From Haematobia irritans (lineage: Eukaryota > Arthropoda > Insecta > Diptera > Muscidae), in assembly GCF_050003625.1 (NCBI RefSeq), contig NC_134400.1:67908126-67972125 (forward strand): 64,000 nucleotides of DNA, in the 5' to 3' direction. Numbering within the stretch: the first letter of the stretch is position 1; the number at the start of each line of letters is the position of its first letter. The notes beneath the pieces are model-generated. The model did not search any database, had not been told where the DNA came from, and was given only the letters and a program-made list of their open reading frames with translations. The translations under genes were made by a program, and so were the position numbers. Below, one piece after another: positions 42,901 through 59,465 of the stretch.

Positions 42901-45900
42901 AAGGAAATTTTTCGAAAAATGGCCATATTTTTTAAAAAATTTAAAACAAAACACGCATATTGGGAATAAATGGTGTATTTTAAAGAGAAATTGTTAAATA
43001 AAAATTTTGTTCAAAAAGCTTAGTTTACGAGATATCGATCGTTGAGAATTCAAATATTTTACCTTTTTTTCGAAAAATGAATGCATTTTTCATAAAAGTT
43101 AAGATACAACGTGCATATCGTGTATATAAAGTGTATTCTAAAGAGAAAATGTTAAATAAAAAGTATGCCCAAAATGTTTTGTTTTCGAGATATCGATCGT
43201 TGAAAATTCAAATTTAAAACGAAACATGCATATTGGGAATAACTAGTGCATTCTAAAAAGAAAATATTAAGTAAAAATTTTGCTAAAAATGCTTAGTTTT
43301 CGAGATATCGATCTTCGAAAATTTAAATATTTTAGCACTTAAGAAAAATGGCAGCAATTTTTCCAAAACTTTATGGTGCATTCTAAAGGGAAAATATTAA
43401 GGAAAAAATTTGCTAAAAATGCTTAGTTTTCGACATATCGATCGTTGAAAATTCAAATATTTTAACACTTTTTCGAAAAATGGTTGCATTTTTTCCAAAA
43501 CTTGAGACAAAAAATGCATATTGAGTATATATGGTACATTCTAAAGAGAAAATATTAAGTAAAAATGTTGCTAAAAATGCTTAGTTTTCGAGATATTGAT
43601 CGTTGAAAATCCAAATAATTTACCACTTTTTCGAAAAATGGTTGTATTTTTTAAAAAATTTGAGACAAAACATGCATATTGGGTATAACTGGTGCATTCT
43701 AAAGAGAAAATATTAAGTAAAAATTTTGCTAAAAATGCTTAGTTTTTGAGATATCGATCGTTGAAATTTCAAATATTTTAGCACTTTCGAAGAATGGTTG
43801 CACTTTTTATAAAACTTGAGACAAAACATGTATATTGGGTATAACTGGTGCATTCTAAAGAGAAAATATTAAGTAAAAATTTTGCTAAAAATGCTTAGTT
43901 TTCGAGATATCGATCTTCGAAAATTTAAATATTTTAGCACTTAAGAAAAATGGCAGCAATTTTTCCAAAACTTTATGGTGCATTCTAAAGGGAAAATATT
44001 AAGGAAAAAATTTGCTAAAAATGCTTAGTTTTCGACATATCGATCGTTGAAAATTCAAATATTTTAACACTTTTTCGAAAAATGGTTGCATTTTTTCCAA
44101 AACTTGAGACAAAAAATGCATATTGAGTATATATGGTACATTCTAAAGAGAAAATATTAAGTAAAAATGTTGCTAAAAATGCTTAGTTTTCGAGATATTG
44201 ATCGTTGAAAATCCAAATAATTTACCACTTTTTCGAAAAATGGTTGTATTTTTTAAAAAATTTGAGACAAAACATGCATATTGGGTATAACTGGTGCATT
44301 CTAAAGAGAAAATATTAAGTAAAAATTTTGCTAAAAATGCTTAGTTTTTGAGATATCGATCGTTGAAATTTCAAATATTTTAGCACTTTCGAAGAATGGT
44401 TGCACTTTTTATAAAACTTGAGACAAAACATGTATATTGGGTATAACTGGTGCATTCTAAAGAGAAAATATTAAGTAAAAATTTTGCCAAAAATGTTTAG
44501 TTTTCGAGATATCGATCGTTGAAAATTCAACTATTTTTCCACTTTTTCGAAAAATGGTTGCATTTTTTACAAAATTTAAGACGAAACATGCATACATGGA
44601 ATAACTAGTGCATTCTAAAGAGAAAATATTAAGTAAAAATTTTGATAAAAGTGTTTAGCTTTCGATATATCGATCGTTGAAAATTTAAATATGTTAGCTC
44701 TTACGAAACTTGAAACAAAACTTGGGACAAAACATGCATATTGGGTATATATGGTGCATTCTAAAGAGAAAATATTAACTTAAAATGTTGCTAAAAATGC
44801 TTAGTTTTCGAGATATCGATCGTTGACATTTCAAATATTTTAGCACTTTCGAAGAATGGTTGAATTTTTTAAAAAATTTGAGACAAAACATACATATTGG
44901 GTATAACTGGTGCATTCTAAAGAGAAAATATTAAGTAAACATTTTGCTAAAAATGCTTAGTTTTTGAGATATCGAAAGTTGAAATTTCAAATATTTTACC
45001 ACTTTTTCGAAAAATGGTTGATTTTTTAAAAAATTTAAGACAAAGCATGCATATTGGGTATAACTGGTGCATTCTAAAGAGAAAATATTAAGCAAAAATT
45101 TTGATAAAAATGCTTAATTCTCGAGATATCGACTGTTGAAAATTCAAATATTTTACCACTTTTTCGAAAAATGGTTGCATTTTTTACAAAATTTAAGACG
45201 AAACATGCATACTGGGAATAACTGGTGCATTCTAAAGAGAAAATATTAAGTAAAAATTTTGTTAAAAATGCTTAGTTTTCGAGATAACAATCGCTGAAAA
45301 TTTAAATATTTTAGCACTTTCGAAGAATGGTTGCACTTTTTTAAAAAATTTGAGACAAAACATGCATATTGGGTATAACTGGTGAATTCTAAAGAGAAAA
45401 TATTAAGTAAAAATTTTGCTAAAAATGCTTAGTTTTTGAGATATCGATCGTTGAAATTTCAAATATTTTAGCACTTTCGAAGAATGGTTGCACTTTTTAT
45501 AAAACTTGAGACAAAACATGTATATTGGGTATAACTGGTGCATTCTAAAGAGAAAATATTAAGTAAAAATTTTGCCAAAAATGTTTAGTTTTCGAGATAT
45601 CGATCGTTGAAAATTCAACTATTTTTCCACTTTTTCGAAAAATGGTTGCATTTTTTACAAAATTTAAGACGAAACATGCATACTTGGAATAACTAGTGCA
45701 TTCTAAAGAGAAAATATTAAGTAAAAATTTAGCTAAAAGTGTTTAGCTTTCGATATATCGATCGTTGAAAATTTAAATTTTTTTTTTAGCTCTTACGAAA
45801 CTTGAAACAAAACTTGGGACAAAACATGCATATTGGGTATATATGGTGCATTCTAAAGAGAAAATATTAAGTTAAAATGTTGCTAAAAATGTTTAGTTTT

Positions 45901-48085
45901 CGAGATATCGATCGTTGAAATTTCAAATATTTTACCACTTTTTCGAAAAATGGTTGCATTTTTAAAAAAATTTGAGACAAAACATGCATATTGGGTATAA
46001 CTGGTGCATTCTAAAGAGAAAATATTAAGTAAAAATTTTGCTAAAATGCTTAGTTTTCGAGGTATCGATCGTTGAAAATTCAAATATTTTACCACTTTTT
46101 CGAAAAATGGTTGCATCTTTTAAAAAAAAATGAGACAAAACGTGCATATTGGGTATAACTGGTGCATTCTAAAGAGAAAATATTAAGTAAAAATTTTGCG
46201 AAAAATGTTTAGTTTTCGAGATATCGATCGTTGAAAATTCAAATATTTTACCGCTTTTTCGAAAAATTGTGGCATTTTTACAGAATTTAAGAAGAAACAT
46301 ATATATTTGGAATAACGGGTGCATTCTAAAAAGAAAATATTAAGTAAAAATTTTGCTAAAAATGCTTAGTTTTTAAGATATCGATCGTTGAAAATTCAAA
46401 TATTTCACCACTTTTTCGAAAAATGGTTGCATTTTTTAAAAAATTTGAGACAAAACATGCATATTGGGTATAACTGATGCATTCTAAAGAGATAATATTA
46501 AGTAAAAATTTTGCTAAAAATGCTTAGTTTTTGAGATATCGATCGTTGAAAATTCAAATATGTTACCGCATTTTCGAAAAATGGTTGCATTTTTTACAAA
46601 ACGTGAGACAAAACATACATACTGGTTATATATGGTGCATTCTAAATAGAAAATATTAAGTAGAAATTTTGCTAAAAATGCTTAGTTTTCGAGATATTGA
46701 TCGTTGAAAATTTAAATAGCTTAGCACTTAAGAATAATGGCTGCATTTTTTCAAAACTTGAAACAAAACTTGAGACAAAATATGTATATTGGGTATATAT
46801 GGTGCATTATAAAGAGAAAAAATTAAGTAAAAATATTGCTAAAAATGCTTAGTTTTCGAGATATCGATCGTTGAAAATTCAAATATTTTACCACTTTCGA
46901 AGAATGGCTGCATTTTTTTTTACAAAACTTGAGACAAAACATGCATATTGGGTATATGTGGTGTTTTTTAAAGTGAAAATGTAAAGTAAAAATTTTGCTA
47001 AAAATGCTTAGATTTCGAAATATCGGTCGTTGAAAATTCAAATATTTTACCACTTTTTCGAAAAATAGTTGCATTTTTTACAAAATTTGAGACAAAACGT
47101 GCATATTGGGTATAACTGGTGCATTCTAAAGAGAAAATATTAAGTAAAAATTTTGCTAAATATGCTTACTTTTCGAGATATCGATCGCTGAAAATTTAAA
47201 TATTTTACCGTTGTTTCGAAAAATGGCTGCATTTTTTACAAAGTTTTAGACTAAATATGCAAATATTAAGTAAAAATTTTGTTAAAAATGCTTAGTTTTC
47301 GACATATCAATCGCTGAAAATTTAAATATTTTAGCACTTTCGAAGAATGGTTGCACTTTTTTACAAAATTTGAAGATTCAAATATTTTACCACTTTTTCG
47401 AAAAATGGTTGCTTTTGTTACAAAATTTAGGATAAAACATGCATATTAAGAATAAATGGTGTATTCTAAACAGAAAATATGAAGTACAAATTTTGCTAAA
47501 TCTGCTTAGTTTTCGAGATATCGATCGTTGAAAATTCAAATATTTTAACACTTTCGAAGAATGGCTGCATTTTTTTTACAAAACTTGAGTCAGAACATGC
47601 ATATTGGGTATATATGGTGTTTTTTAAAGTGAAAATGTTAAGTACAAAGTTGGCCCAAAATGCTTAGTTTTCGAGATTTTGATCGTTGAAAATTCAAACA
47701 TTTTACCATTTTGTTGAAAATTGCTGCATTTTTTACAAATTTTAAGACTAAACATGCATATTGGGAATAAATGGTGTAGTTTAAAAAGAAAATATTTAGT
47801 AAAAATTTTGCTAAAAGTGATTAGTTTTCGAGATATCGATTATTGAAAATTTAAATATTTGACCACTTTTTCGAAAAATGGCTGCATTTTTCCAAATTTA
47901 AGACCACAAATGCATATTGGGAATAAGTGGTGTTTTCTAACGAGAAAATATTAAGCAAAACTTTTGCCAAAAAGTGCTTAGTTTTCGAGATATCGATTGT
48001 TGAAAATTCAAATATTTTATCATTGTTTCGAAAAGTGGCTTCATTTTTTACAAAAGTTAAGACCAATTGTGCACATTTTTTAGTG
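42901..48085. repeat. satellite array 1, about 157-bp monomer
   Basis: About 33 tandem monomers. Landmarks: GCTTAGTTTTCGAGATATCG, ATCGTTGAAAATTCAAATAT, TTTTCGAAAAATGGTTGCAT, CATGCATATTGGGTATAACT, GGTGCATTCTAAAGAGAAAA and TATTAAGTAAAAATTTTGCT. Monomers vary from about 130 to 160 bp. A 602-bp block (43301-43902) is repeated immediately and essentially identically (43903-44504), and a stretch of 44345-44600 recurs at 45430-45690, so there is higher-order structure. Short ORFs here are artefacts. Confidence 0.95.
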
Positions 48086-49105
48086 CCCAGAATAACAAAC
48101 AAAAACTGAACAGTAAAAAGCCGTGAGCTAAGCTAATTTGATGAATATTTTCGTTTTTAATTATTTTGCGCAGAGGTTTAATGGATGGTGACGAGATGGT
48201 GACGAATGGTGGTATTGTATTGTTAAGTTGGCATTATCGCGCTAAAATAGCAATGTTTTCAGGGTTACTTTTCTTTAATAATTTATTTTAATGAAAGTAA
48301 ACATCTTCAATTCTTACTTTGGGTCACTCCCCACCATGCTATAAGAAAATTAGCTAAAAACTTCTAATGTTATTCTGCTTTTACAGAATTATTTTTGCTT
48401 TTAGCGGCAAAACTCGAATCTTTAGGAATAAAGCATTACTTATTCCTTTTTACTGTTTTATTTCTTTTTTTAGTCTTGGTACTAGGTTTGGGTTGGCCAC
48501 CTAAGTATGGTGCCGACGGAAAATTATTGTATTTTCGAAAAAACAATCTTATTTAATGATTGTTCAAATTTTGGCGCAATATATGCTTTTTCAATTAAAA
48601 TTTCTTTATTTGTCCTGAATTATATGTCCTTTATATTGTGTAAGTTGCCTGTTCAAAGTTTTACTTTAATCTGTCAGACACATTTTTTCCGTTGTTAATA
48701 TCCCAATGGACAAAATAAAAATGAACCACATTTTCATGTATCGTTGATGCACAATTTGTTATTAGAAATGTTTGAACACTGCCACATTTCAGCCAAATAT
48801 TGGTTTTAATGACAAAGAAAACACACACGGAAGCCAAAGCCGAATGGACGACGCGTTCAAATTCCGTTAAGATCTGGCAACCTTTAATTTATGTATACAA
48901 ACCGTTCTGTTTGAGGACATGTCCCAGAAGTAAACGGTACGTAGATGACGGACCCCAAATAAAACGATATATAGTTAAATGGATATACCTTAGTATTACG
49001 TGGTCATATGGGTAAAAAATCGGGATATATAGGGTAGGGGGAATGGTACGAAGCTATGTATGTAAAAAAAGTTTAAACTTTTTTGTGTCCCCAAACAATG
49101 CGATT

Positions 49106-49108
<3 letters not shown>
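48086..49108. other. right flank of the first 7-kb unit
   Basis: Near copy of 55433-56478. It begins AGTGCCCAGAATAACAAAC at the satellite edge and includes a half MITE (GTTAAGTTGGCATTATCGCG at 48229). A 71-codon frame at 48800-49015, also present in the second copy, has no recognisable product, though its methionine-start region (ATGACAAAGAAAACACACA) might be an exon fragment. It ends CCCAAACAATGCGATTGACA before (TA)n. Confidence 0.7.

Positions 49109-49162
<54 letters not shown>
49109..49162. repeat. (TA)n tract 4, centre of a palindrome
   Basis: 54 bases of TA flanked by CAATGCGATTGACA on the left and TGTCAATCGCATTG on the right, which are exact reverse complements, so a hairpin with a TA stem is possible. 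Confidence 0.95.
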
Positions 49163-49165
<3 letters not shown>

Positions 49166-49641
49166 AATCGCATTGTCTGAGGACATTTTTTTCATGTATC
49201 GCATCATATGGGGACATTTGCATTGTTCAGGGACAGTCCCCAAACTATCTACATACCCACCGCATTGTTTCGGGACAGTGATAGTTCAGGGTCATTTTTG
49301 CAAAATCTGTAATTCTATTACCCTTTTACAATTCCGATATGTATTTGTGGTTGTATGGACTCTTTTCCAAAATATCATTTGAATTCAGTACAATAATTCA
49401 ATTTTAATAATCCTTTCCGCGTGCGATCGTTGCCACTTTTCCTCAAGTTCTAACGCCGTTGTTTATACAGTACCTGATTATATATTATACAGTACCAGCA
49501 TATTATACAGTACCCAAACATTGTACTGTATCGAAACATTTGCAACTACCATAAACATCGCAATATAATGTCATAAAAAAGGAGTGTTACAAGATTCCGT
49601 TTTTGTAAAATATCAAACTAAAGATTTAATCGATTAATAAA
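49163..49641. other. left flank of the second 7-kb unit
   Basis: Near copy of 42055-42475, with the TACAGTAC-type motifs at 49466-49530. It then passes directly into satellite at about 49642, without the 425 bases found in the first unit. Confidence 0.75.
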
Positions 49642-52600
49642 CATGGATATTGGGTATAACTGGTGCATTCTAAAGAGAAAATATTAAGTAAAAATTTTGC
49701 CAAAAATGTTTAATTTTCGAGATATCGATAGTTGAAAATTCAACTATTTTGCCACTTTTTCGAAAAATGGTTGCATTTTTTACAAAATGTAAGACAAAAC
49801 ATGCATATTGGGAATAACTGGTGCATTCTAAAGAGAAAATATAAAGTAAAAATTTTGCTAAAAATGCTTAGTTTTCGAAACATCGATCTTCGAAAATTTA
49901 AATATTTTAGCTCTTAAGAAAAATGGCTGCATTTTTTCCCAAACTTGAAATAAAACTTGAGACAAAACATGCATATTCGAGATATCGATCGTTGAAAATT
50001 CAAATATTTTACCACTTTTTCGAAAAATGGTTGCATTTTTTACAAAATGTAAGACGAAACATGCATATTGGGAATAACTGGTGCATTCTAAAGAGAAAAT
50101 ATTAAGTAAAAATTGTGGTAAAAGTTCTTTATTCTCGAGATATCGATTGTTGAAAATTCAAATATTTTACCACTTTTTTGAAAAATGGTTGCATTTTTTA
50201 CAAAATTTAAGACAAACCATGCATATTGGGAATAACTGGTGCATTCTAAAGAGAAAATATTAAGTAAAAATTTTGCTACAAATGCTTAGTTTTTGAGATA
50301 TCGATCGTTGAAAATTCAAATATTTTACCGGTTTCGAAAAATGGCTGCATTTTTACAAAATTTTAGACTAAACATGTATATTGGGTATACATGGTGCATT
50401 CTAAAGAGAAAATATTAAGTAAAAATTTTGCTACAAAAGCTTAGTTTTCGAGATATCGATCGTTGAAAATTCAAATATTTTACCACTTTTTTCGAAAAAT
50501 GGTTGCATTTTTTTTACAAAATTGAAGACAAAACATGCATATTGGGAATAACTGGTGCATTCTAAAGAGAAAATATTAAGTAAAAATTTTGCTAAAAATG
50601 CTTAGTTTTTGAGATATCGATCGCTGAAAATTTAAATATTTTAGCACTTAAGAAAAATGGCTGCATTTTTTCCAAAACTTGAGAAAAAACATGCACATTG
50701 GGTATAACTGGTGCATTCTAAAGAGAAAATATTAAGTAAACACTTTGCTCAGAATGCTTAGTTTTCGAGATATCGATCGTTGAAAATTCAAATATTTTAC
50801 CAATTTTTCGAAAAATGGTTACATTTTTTACAAAATTTTAGACGAAACATGCACATTGGGTATAACTGGTGCATTCTAAAGAGAAAATATTAAGTAAAAA
50901 TTTTGCTAAAAATGTTTAGTTTTCGAGATATCGATCGTTGAAAATTCAAATCTTTTACCACTTTTTCGAAAAATGGTTGCATTTTTTTTGCAAAATTTAA
51001 GACAAAACATGCATATTGGGAATAACTGGTGCATTCTAAAGAGAAAATATGAAGTAAAAATTTTGCTACAAATGCTTAGTTTTTGAGATATCGATCGTTG
51101 AAAATTCAAATATTTTACCGGTTTCGAAAAATGGCTGCATTTTTACAAAATTTTAGACTAAACATGCATATTGGGTATACATGGGGCATTCTAAAGAGAA
51201 AATATTAAGTAAAAATTTTGCTACAAATGCTTAGTTTTCGAGATATCGATCGTTGAAAATTCAAATATTTTACCACTTTTTTCGAAAAATGGTTGCATTT
51301 TTTTTTACAAAATTGAAGACAAAACATGCATATTGGGAATAACTGATGCATTCTAAAGAGAAAATATTAAGTAAAAATTTTGCTAAAAATGTTTAGTTTT
51401 CGAGATATCGATCGTTGAAAATTCAAATCTTTTACCACTTTTTCGAAAAATGGTTGCATTTTTTTTTACAAAATTTAAGACAAAACATGCATATTGGGAA
51501 TAACTGGTGCATTCTAAAGAGAAAATATTAAGTAAAAATTTTGCTAAAAATGCTTAGTTTTTGAGATATCGATCGTTAAAAATTCAAATATTTTACCAGT
51601 TTCGAAAAATGGCTGCATTTTTTACAAAATATTAGACTAAACATGCATACTGGGTATATATGGTGCATTCTAAAGAGAAAATATTAAGTAAAAATTTTGC
51701 TAAAAATGCTTAGTTTTCGAGATATCGATCGTTGAAAATTCAAATATTTTACCACTTTTTCGAAAAATGGTTGCATTTTTTACAAAATTTAAGACAAACC
51801 ATGCACATTGGGAATAACTGGTGAATTCTAAGGAGAAAATATTACGTAAAAATTTTGCTAAAAATGTTTAGTTTTCGAGATATCGATCATTGAAAATTCA
51901 AATATTTTACCACTTTTTCGAAAAATGGTTGCATTTTTTACAAAATTTAAGACAAAACATGCACATTGGGAATAACTGGTGAATTCTAAGGAGAAAATAT
52001 TAAGTAAAAATTTTGCTAAAAATGCTTAGTTTTTGAGATATCGATCGTTAAAAATTCAAATATTTTACCGGTTTCGAAAAATGGCTGCATTTTTTACAAA
52101 ATATTAGACTAAACATGCATACTGGGTATATATGGTGCATTCTAAAGAGAAAATATTAAGTAAAAATTTTGCTAAAAATGCTTAGTTTTCGAGATATCGA
52201 TCGTTGAAAATTCAAATATTTTACCACTTTTTCGAAAAATGGTTGCATTTTTTACAAAATTTAAGACAAACCATGCATATTGGGAATAACTGGTGCATTC
52301 TAAAGAGAAAATATTAAGTAAAAATTTTGCTAAAAATGCTTAGTTTTCGAGATATCGATCGTTGAAAATTCAAATATTTTACCACTTTTTCGAAAAATGG
52401 TTGCATTTTTGACAAAATTGAAGACAAAACATGCATATTGGGAATAACTGGTGAATTCTAAGGAGAAAATATTAAGTAAAAATTTTGCTAAAAATGCTTA
52501 GTTTTCGAGATATCGATCGTTGAAAATTCAAATATTTTACCACTTTTTCGAAAAATGGTTGCATTTTTACAAAATTTAAGACAAAACATTAATATTGGGA

Positions 52601-55432
52601 ATAACTGGTGCATTCTAAGGAGAAAATATTCAGTAAAAATTTTGCTAAAAATGTTAGTTTTCGAGATATCGATCGTTGAAAATTCAAATCTTTTACCACT
52701 TTCGAAAAATGGTTGCATTTTTTTTACAAAATTTAAGACAAAACATGCATATTGGAAATAACTGGTGCATTCTAAAGAGAAAATATTAAGTAAAAATTTT
52801 GCTAAAAATGCTTAGTTTTTGAGATATCGATCGCTGAAAATTTAAATATTTTAGCACTTAAGAAGAATGGCTGCATTTTTTCCAAAACTTGAGAAAAAAC
52901 ATGCACATTGGGTATAACTGGTGCATTCTAAAGAGAAAATATTAAGTAAACATTTTGCTCAGAATGCTTAGTTTTCGAGATATCGATCGTTGAAAATTCA
53001 AATATTTTACCACTTTTTCGAAAAATGGTTGCATTTTTTACAAAATTTAAGACAAACCATGTATATTGGGAATAACTGGTGCATTCTAAAGAGAAAATAT
53101 TAAGTAAAAATTTTGTTAAAAATGCTTAGTTTTCGAGATGTCGATCTTTGAAAATTCAAATATTTTACCACTTTTTCGAAAAATGGTTGCATTTTTTACA
53201 AAATTTAAGACAAAACATGCACATTGGGAATAACTGGTGAATTCTAAGGAGAAAATATTAAGTAAAAATTTTCCTAAAAATGCTTAGTTTTCGAGATATC
53301 GATCGTTGAAAATGAAAATATTTTACCGTTGTTTCGAAAAATGGCTGCATTTTTTACAAAATTTTTGACTAAACATGCATATTGGGTATATATGGTGCAT
53401 CCTAAAGAGAAAATATTAAGTAAAAATTTTGCTTAAAATGCTTAGTTTTCGAGATATCGATCGTTGAAAATTCAAATATTTTACCACTTTTTCGAAAAAT
53501 GGTTGCATTTTTTACAAAATTGAAGACAAAACATGCACATTGGGTATAACTGGTGCATTCTAAAGAGGAAATATTAAGTAAAAATTTTGCTAAGAATGCT
53601 TAGTTTTCGAGATATCGATCGTTGAAAATTCAAATATTTTACCACTTTTTCGAAAAATGGTTGCATTTTTTACAAAATTTAAGACAAAACATGCACATTG
53701 GGAATAACTGGTGAATTCTAAGGAGAAAATATTAAGTAAAAATTTTGCTCAAAATGTTTAGTTTTCGAGATATCGATTGTTGAAAATTCAAATATTTTAC
53801 CGTTGTTTCGAAAAATGGCTGCATTTTTTACAAAATTTTTGACTAAACATGCATATTGGGTATATATGGTGCATCCTAAAGAGAAAATATTAAGTAAAAA
53901 TTTTGCTAAAAATGCTTAGTTTTCGAGATATCGATCGTTGAAAATTCAAATATTTTACCACTTTTTCGCAAAATGGTTGCATTTTTTACAAAATTTTAGA
54001 CGAGACATGCATATTGGGAATAACTGGTGCATTCTAAAGAGAAAATATTATGTAAAAATTTTGCTAAAAATGCTTAGTTTTCGATATATCGATCGCTGAA
54101 TATTTAAATATTTTAGCACTTTTTCGAAAAATGGTTGCATTTTTGACAAAATTGAAGACAAAACATGCATATTGGGAATAACTGGTGCATTCTAAAGAGA
54201 AAATATAAAGTAAAAATTTTGCTAAAATGCTTAGTTTTCGAGATATCGATCGTTGAAAGTTTAAATATTTTAGCATTGTTTCGAAAAGTGGCTTAATTTT
54301 TTATAGCTGAAATAGCTGCATTTAAAAAAAAGATATACTAAACATGCATATTAGGAATAAGTGGTATATTTTAAAGAGAAAATGTTAAGTACGCATTTTG
54401 CACAAAATGCTTAGTTTACGAGATATCGATCGTTGAAAATTCTAATATTTTACCGCTTTTTCGAAAAATGATTGAATTTTTGACAAAATTTAAGACAAAA
54501 CATACATATTGGGAATAACTGGTGTATTCTAAAGAGAAAATAGTAAGTAAAAATTTTGCTAAAAATGCTTAGTTTTCGAGATATCGATCGTTGAAAATTC
54601 AAATCTTTTACCACTTTTTCGAAAAATGGTTCCATTTTTTACAAAATGTAAGACATAACATGCATATTGGGAATAACTGGTGCATTCTAAAGAGAAAATA
54701 TTAAGTAAAAATGTTGCCCAAAATGCTTAGTTTTCGAAATATCGATTGTTGAAAATTCAAATATTTTACCACTTTTTCGAAAAATGGTTGCAGTTTTTAC
54801 AAAATTTAAGACGAAACATGCATATTGGGAATAAATGGTGTATTCTAAACAGAAAATATAAAGTACAAATTTTGCTAAAACTGCTTAGTTTTCGAGATAT
54901 CGATCGTTGAAAATTCAAATATTTTAACACTTTCGAAGAATGGCTGCATTTTTTTACAAAACTTGAGTATATATGGTGTTTTCTAAAGTGAAAATGTTAA
55001 GTACAAAATTGGCCCAAAATGCTTAGTTTTCGAGATTTCGATCGTTGAAAATTCAAACATTTTACCATTTTGTGGAAAATGGCTGCATTTTTACAAATTT
55101 TAAGACTAAACATGCATATTGGGAGTAAATGGTGTATTTTAAAAAGAAAATATTCAGTAAAAATTTTGCTAAAAATGATTAGTTTTCGAGATATCGATTA
55201 TTAAAAATTTAAATATTTGACCACTTTTTCGAAAAATGGCTGCTTTTTTCCAAATTTAAGACCACAAATGCATATTGGGAATAAATGGTGTTTTCTAACG
55301 AGAAAATATTAAGTAAAAATTTTGCTAAAAGTGCTTAGTTTTCGAGATATCGATTGTTGAAAATTCAAATATTTTACCATTGTTTCGAAAAGTGGCTTCA
55401 TTTTTTACAAAAGTTAAGACCAAATGTGCACA
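49642..55432. repeat. satellite array 2, about 157-bp monomer
   Basis: About 37 monomers of the same satellite, more homogeneous than array 1 and with a phase of 157-158 bp (e.g. GTTTTCGAGA at 50761 and 50919). The last six or so monomers (54830-55432) pair one-to-one with those ending array 1 (47450-48085), while the middle monomers do not. The ends therefore descend from one duplication and the interiors were reshaped later. Confidence 0.95.
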
Positions 55433-58008
<2,576 letters not shown>

Positions 58009-58037
<29 letters not shown>

Positions 58038-58675
58038 CACCCCCATCGTTTGATTGAGGCTCCGACGAAATAATATATTTTTGCTTTGTTTTTGATATGA
58101 AAGTTACACATATAATTAAAATTGATAAAATGATTATTGTATGTATGCTTAGATTTATTGTTTTTATTTGATTAGATTTATTTATTATTTCTTCCATGTT
58201 CTCTTCGTACTCTAATTGTTTCATATATAAAGATTCTATGTTCAAATCTTTTACAGTTTCGTTTGAAGGTTCCTTAATTCTAGTTACAAAATTGATTATA
58301 ACCTGTCTATTGTTATTTTGTAATACATTATTTATTTTTTGTTCAATGATTTCAAAATCAGCATGATCTGGGTTACCTGCGACCCATTTCCATGCTGATC
58401 CAATAAAATCCAAGGATCTCTTGTTTCTCGGTTTTAAGTTATTAATATGTATCTGTAGTTCTATCTCATAGGAAAGGAAGGGATAACGGGAATGGGAAGT
58501 GCTCACATTTGAGTAGACGATGGACTGTATATCGTTGACTACCTTTTCATATTTATCAATATCAACAACATGCACCAGTTTCACCGTGCCATACTGAATT
58601 CTAGCAGATCCAGTATCGATAGCTACCACTCGTGAATTGGTGTAATCTAGTATCCTCACCTCGCTATAAGCAATG
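58009..58675 (-). pseudogene. env-like gene of element 2, shortened
   Basis: Preceded by TTCTTTCTTTTTTAG, a strong splice acceptor (AG at 58677-58676), as expected for an errantivirus env made from spliced RNA. The frame (first Met 58659, 216 aa) contains a cleavage-type site and fusion-peptide-like block (RNKRSLDFIGSAWKWVAG), a helical stretch, and near the end a transmembrane span (HTIIILSILIICVTFI) followed by a short tail. At 216 residues it is far shorter than typical env proteins (400-600), so an internal deletion between the helix and the membrane span is likely. It could be mistaken for a host gene. Confidence 0.7.
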
Positions 58676-58681
58676 CTAAAA

Positions 58682-59465
58682 AAGAAAGAATTTTAGAGAG
58701 TTATATTCTATTAGTTACGGATATTGTTTTTATGAATGATTTTTCCACTATTTGTCAATACAGTGGTATGCCTATTTTCTTTAACTATTTCCTGTCTATA
58801 ATTTTTAGAAAGTTTAGTCCCCAATCTTTTATTAACCATTACGAAGATTGTTTCCCCTACTTTATACTCTTTCGGGGCATTTCTTCCACGATTATGGTAA
58901 TTCAGATCAGCTATTTGTTTATCCCTATAGCTTTGACTATCTTCGCTATCTCATTCTCGCGTTGTTTAGGATTACCATGGGACTTTTTACCGAAAAATAC
59001 ATCGGTTGGCTTTCTTCTTAGGGATGAATGAACGGTATTATTGTATTCGAAGATGGATTTGTCCAAAAGTTAAGATAAAGTAAGTTGCGTTCCTTCCGAC
59101 TTAAGGCATCTCATAATTTCGGAGAGGGTTGAGTGAAATCTTTCTATTTGACCGTTTACAGTACTAGCGTAAGGTGGAATCCTGAAAGCTTTTACATTGA
59201 ATTCATTCTCCATCATGAATATTATAGATTTCGAATTGAAAGATTTTTCATTATCCATGACAACGATTTCGGGCATTCCAAAGTTTAGAAGTATTTCTCT
59301 AAGTGGTTGTCTAATATCCTCTGTCGCCCTTGATTTCAATATTCTCGCCTGGGCATATTTCGTAAGTTTATCAATTCCCGTCAAGATGGACGTCCTCTCT
59401 GTAATGTAAATATCAATGTGAACACTCCGTCCCGGGTATTTGTGGAATTGGTGTCTCTTGAAGAT
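58682..59465 (-). pseudogene. integrase of element 2, several breaks
   Basis: The zinc-binding region is cut after CYFPQMTAK (59466), with its CxxC part deleted. The core then follows: HIDIY (first Asp, near 59420), VMDNEKSFNS (second Asp) and GQIERFHSTL (Glu), with 36 residues between the last two. The open part is 59384-59070. Further frames carry YNNTVHSSLRRKPTDVFFG and a C-terminal region with ETIFVMVNKRLGTKLSKNY ending near 58695. At least three frame changes or stops prevent function. Confidence 0.75.

Noticed and set aside
48800..49015. 71-codon ORF conserved in both duplicated units (48800-49015, 56171-56386)
   Set aside because: Conservation is explained by the recent duplication of the whole unit. 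No recognisable domain, so it is mentioned only in the flank entry.
45883..54635. Repeated 60-83 codon ORFs with motifs like KYLNFQRSISRKLS in the satellite arrays
   Set aside because: They are translations of the 157-bp monomer and appear and vanish with monomer indels.
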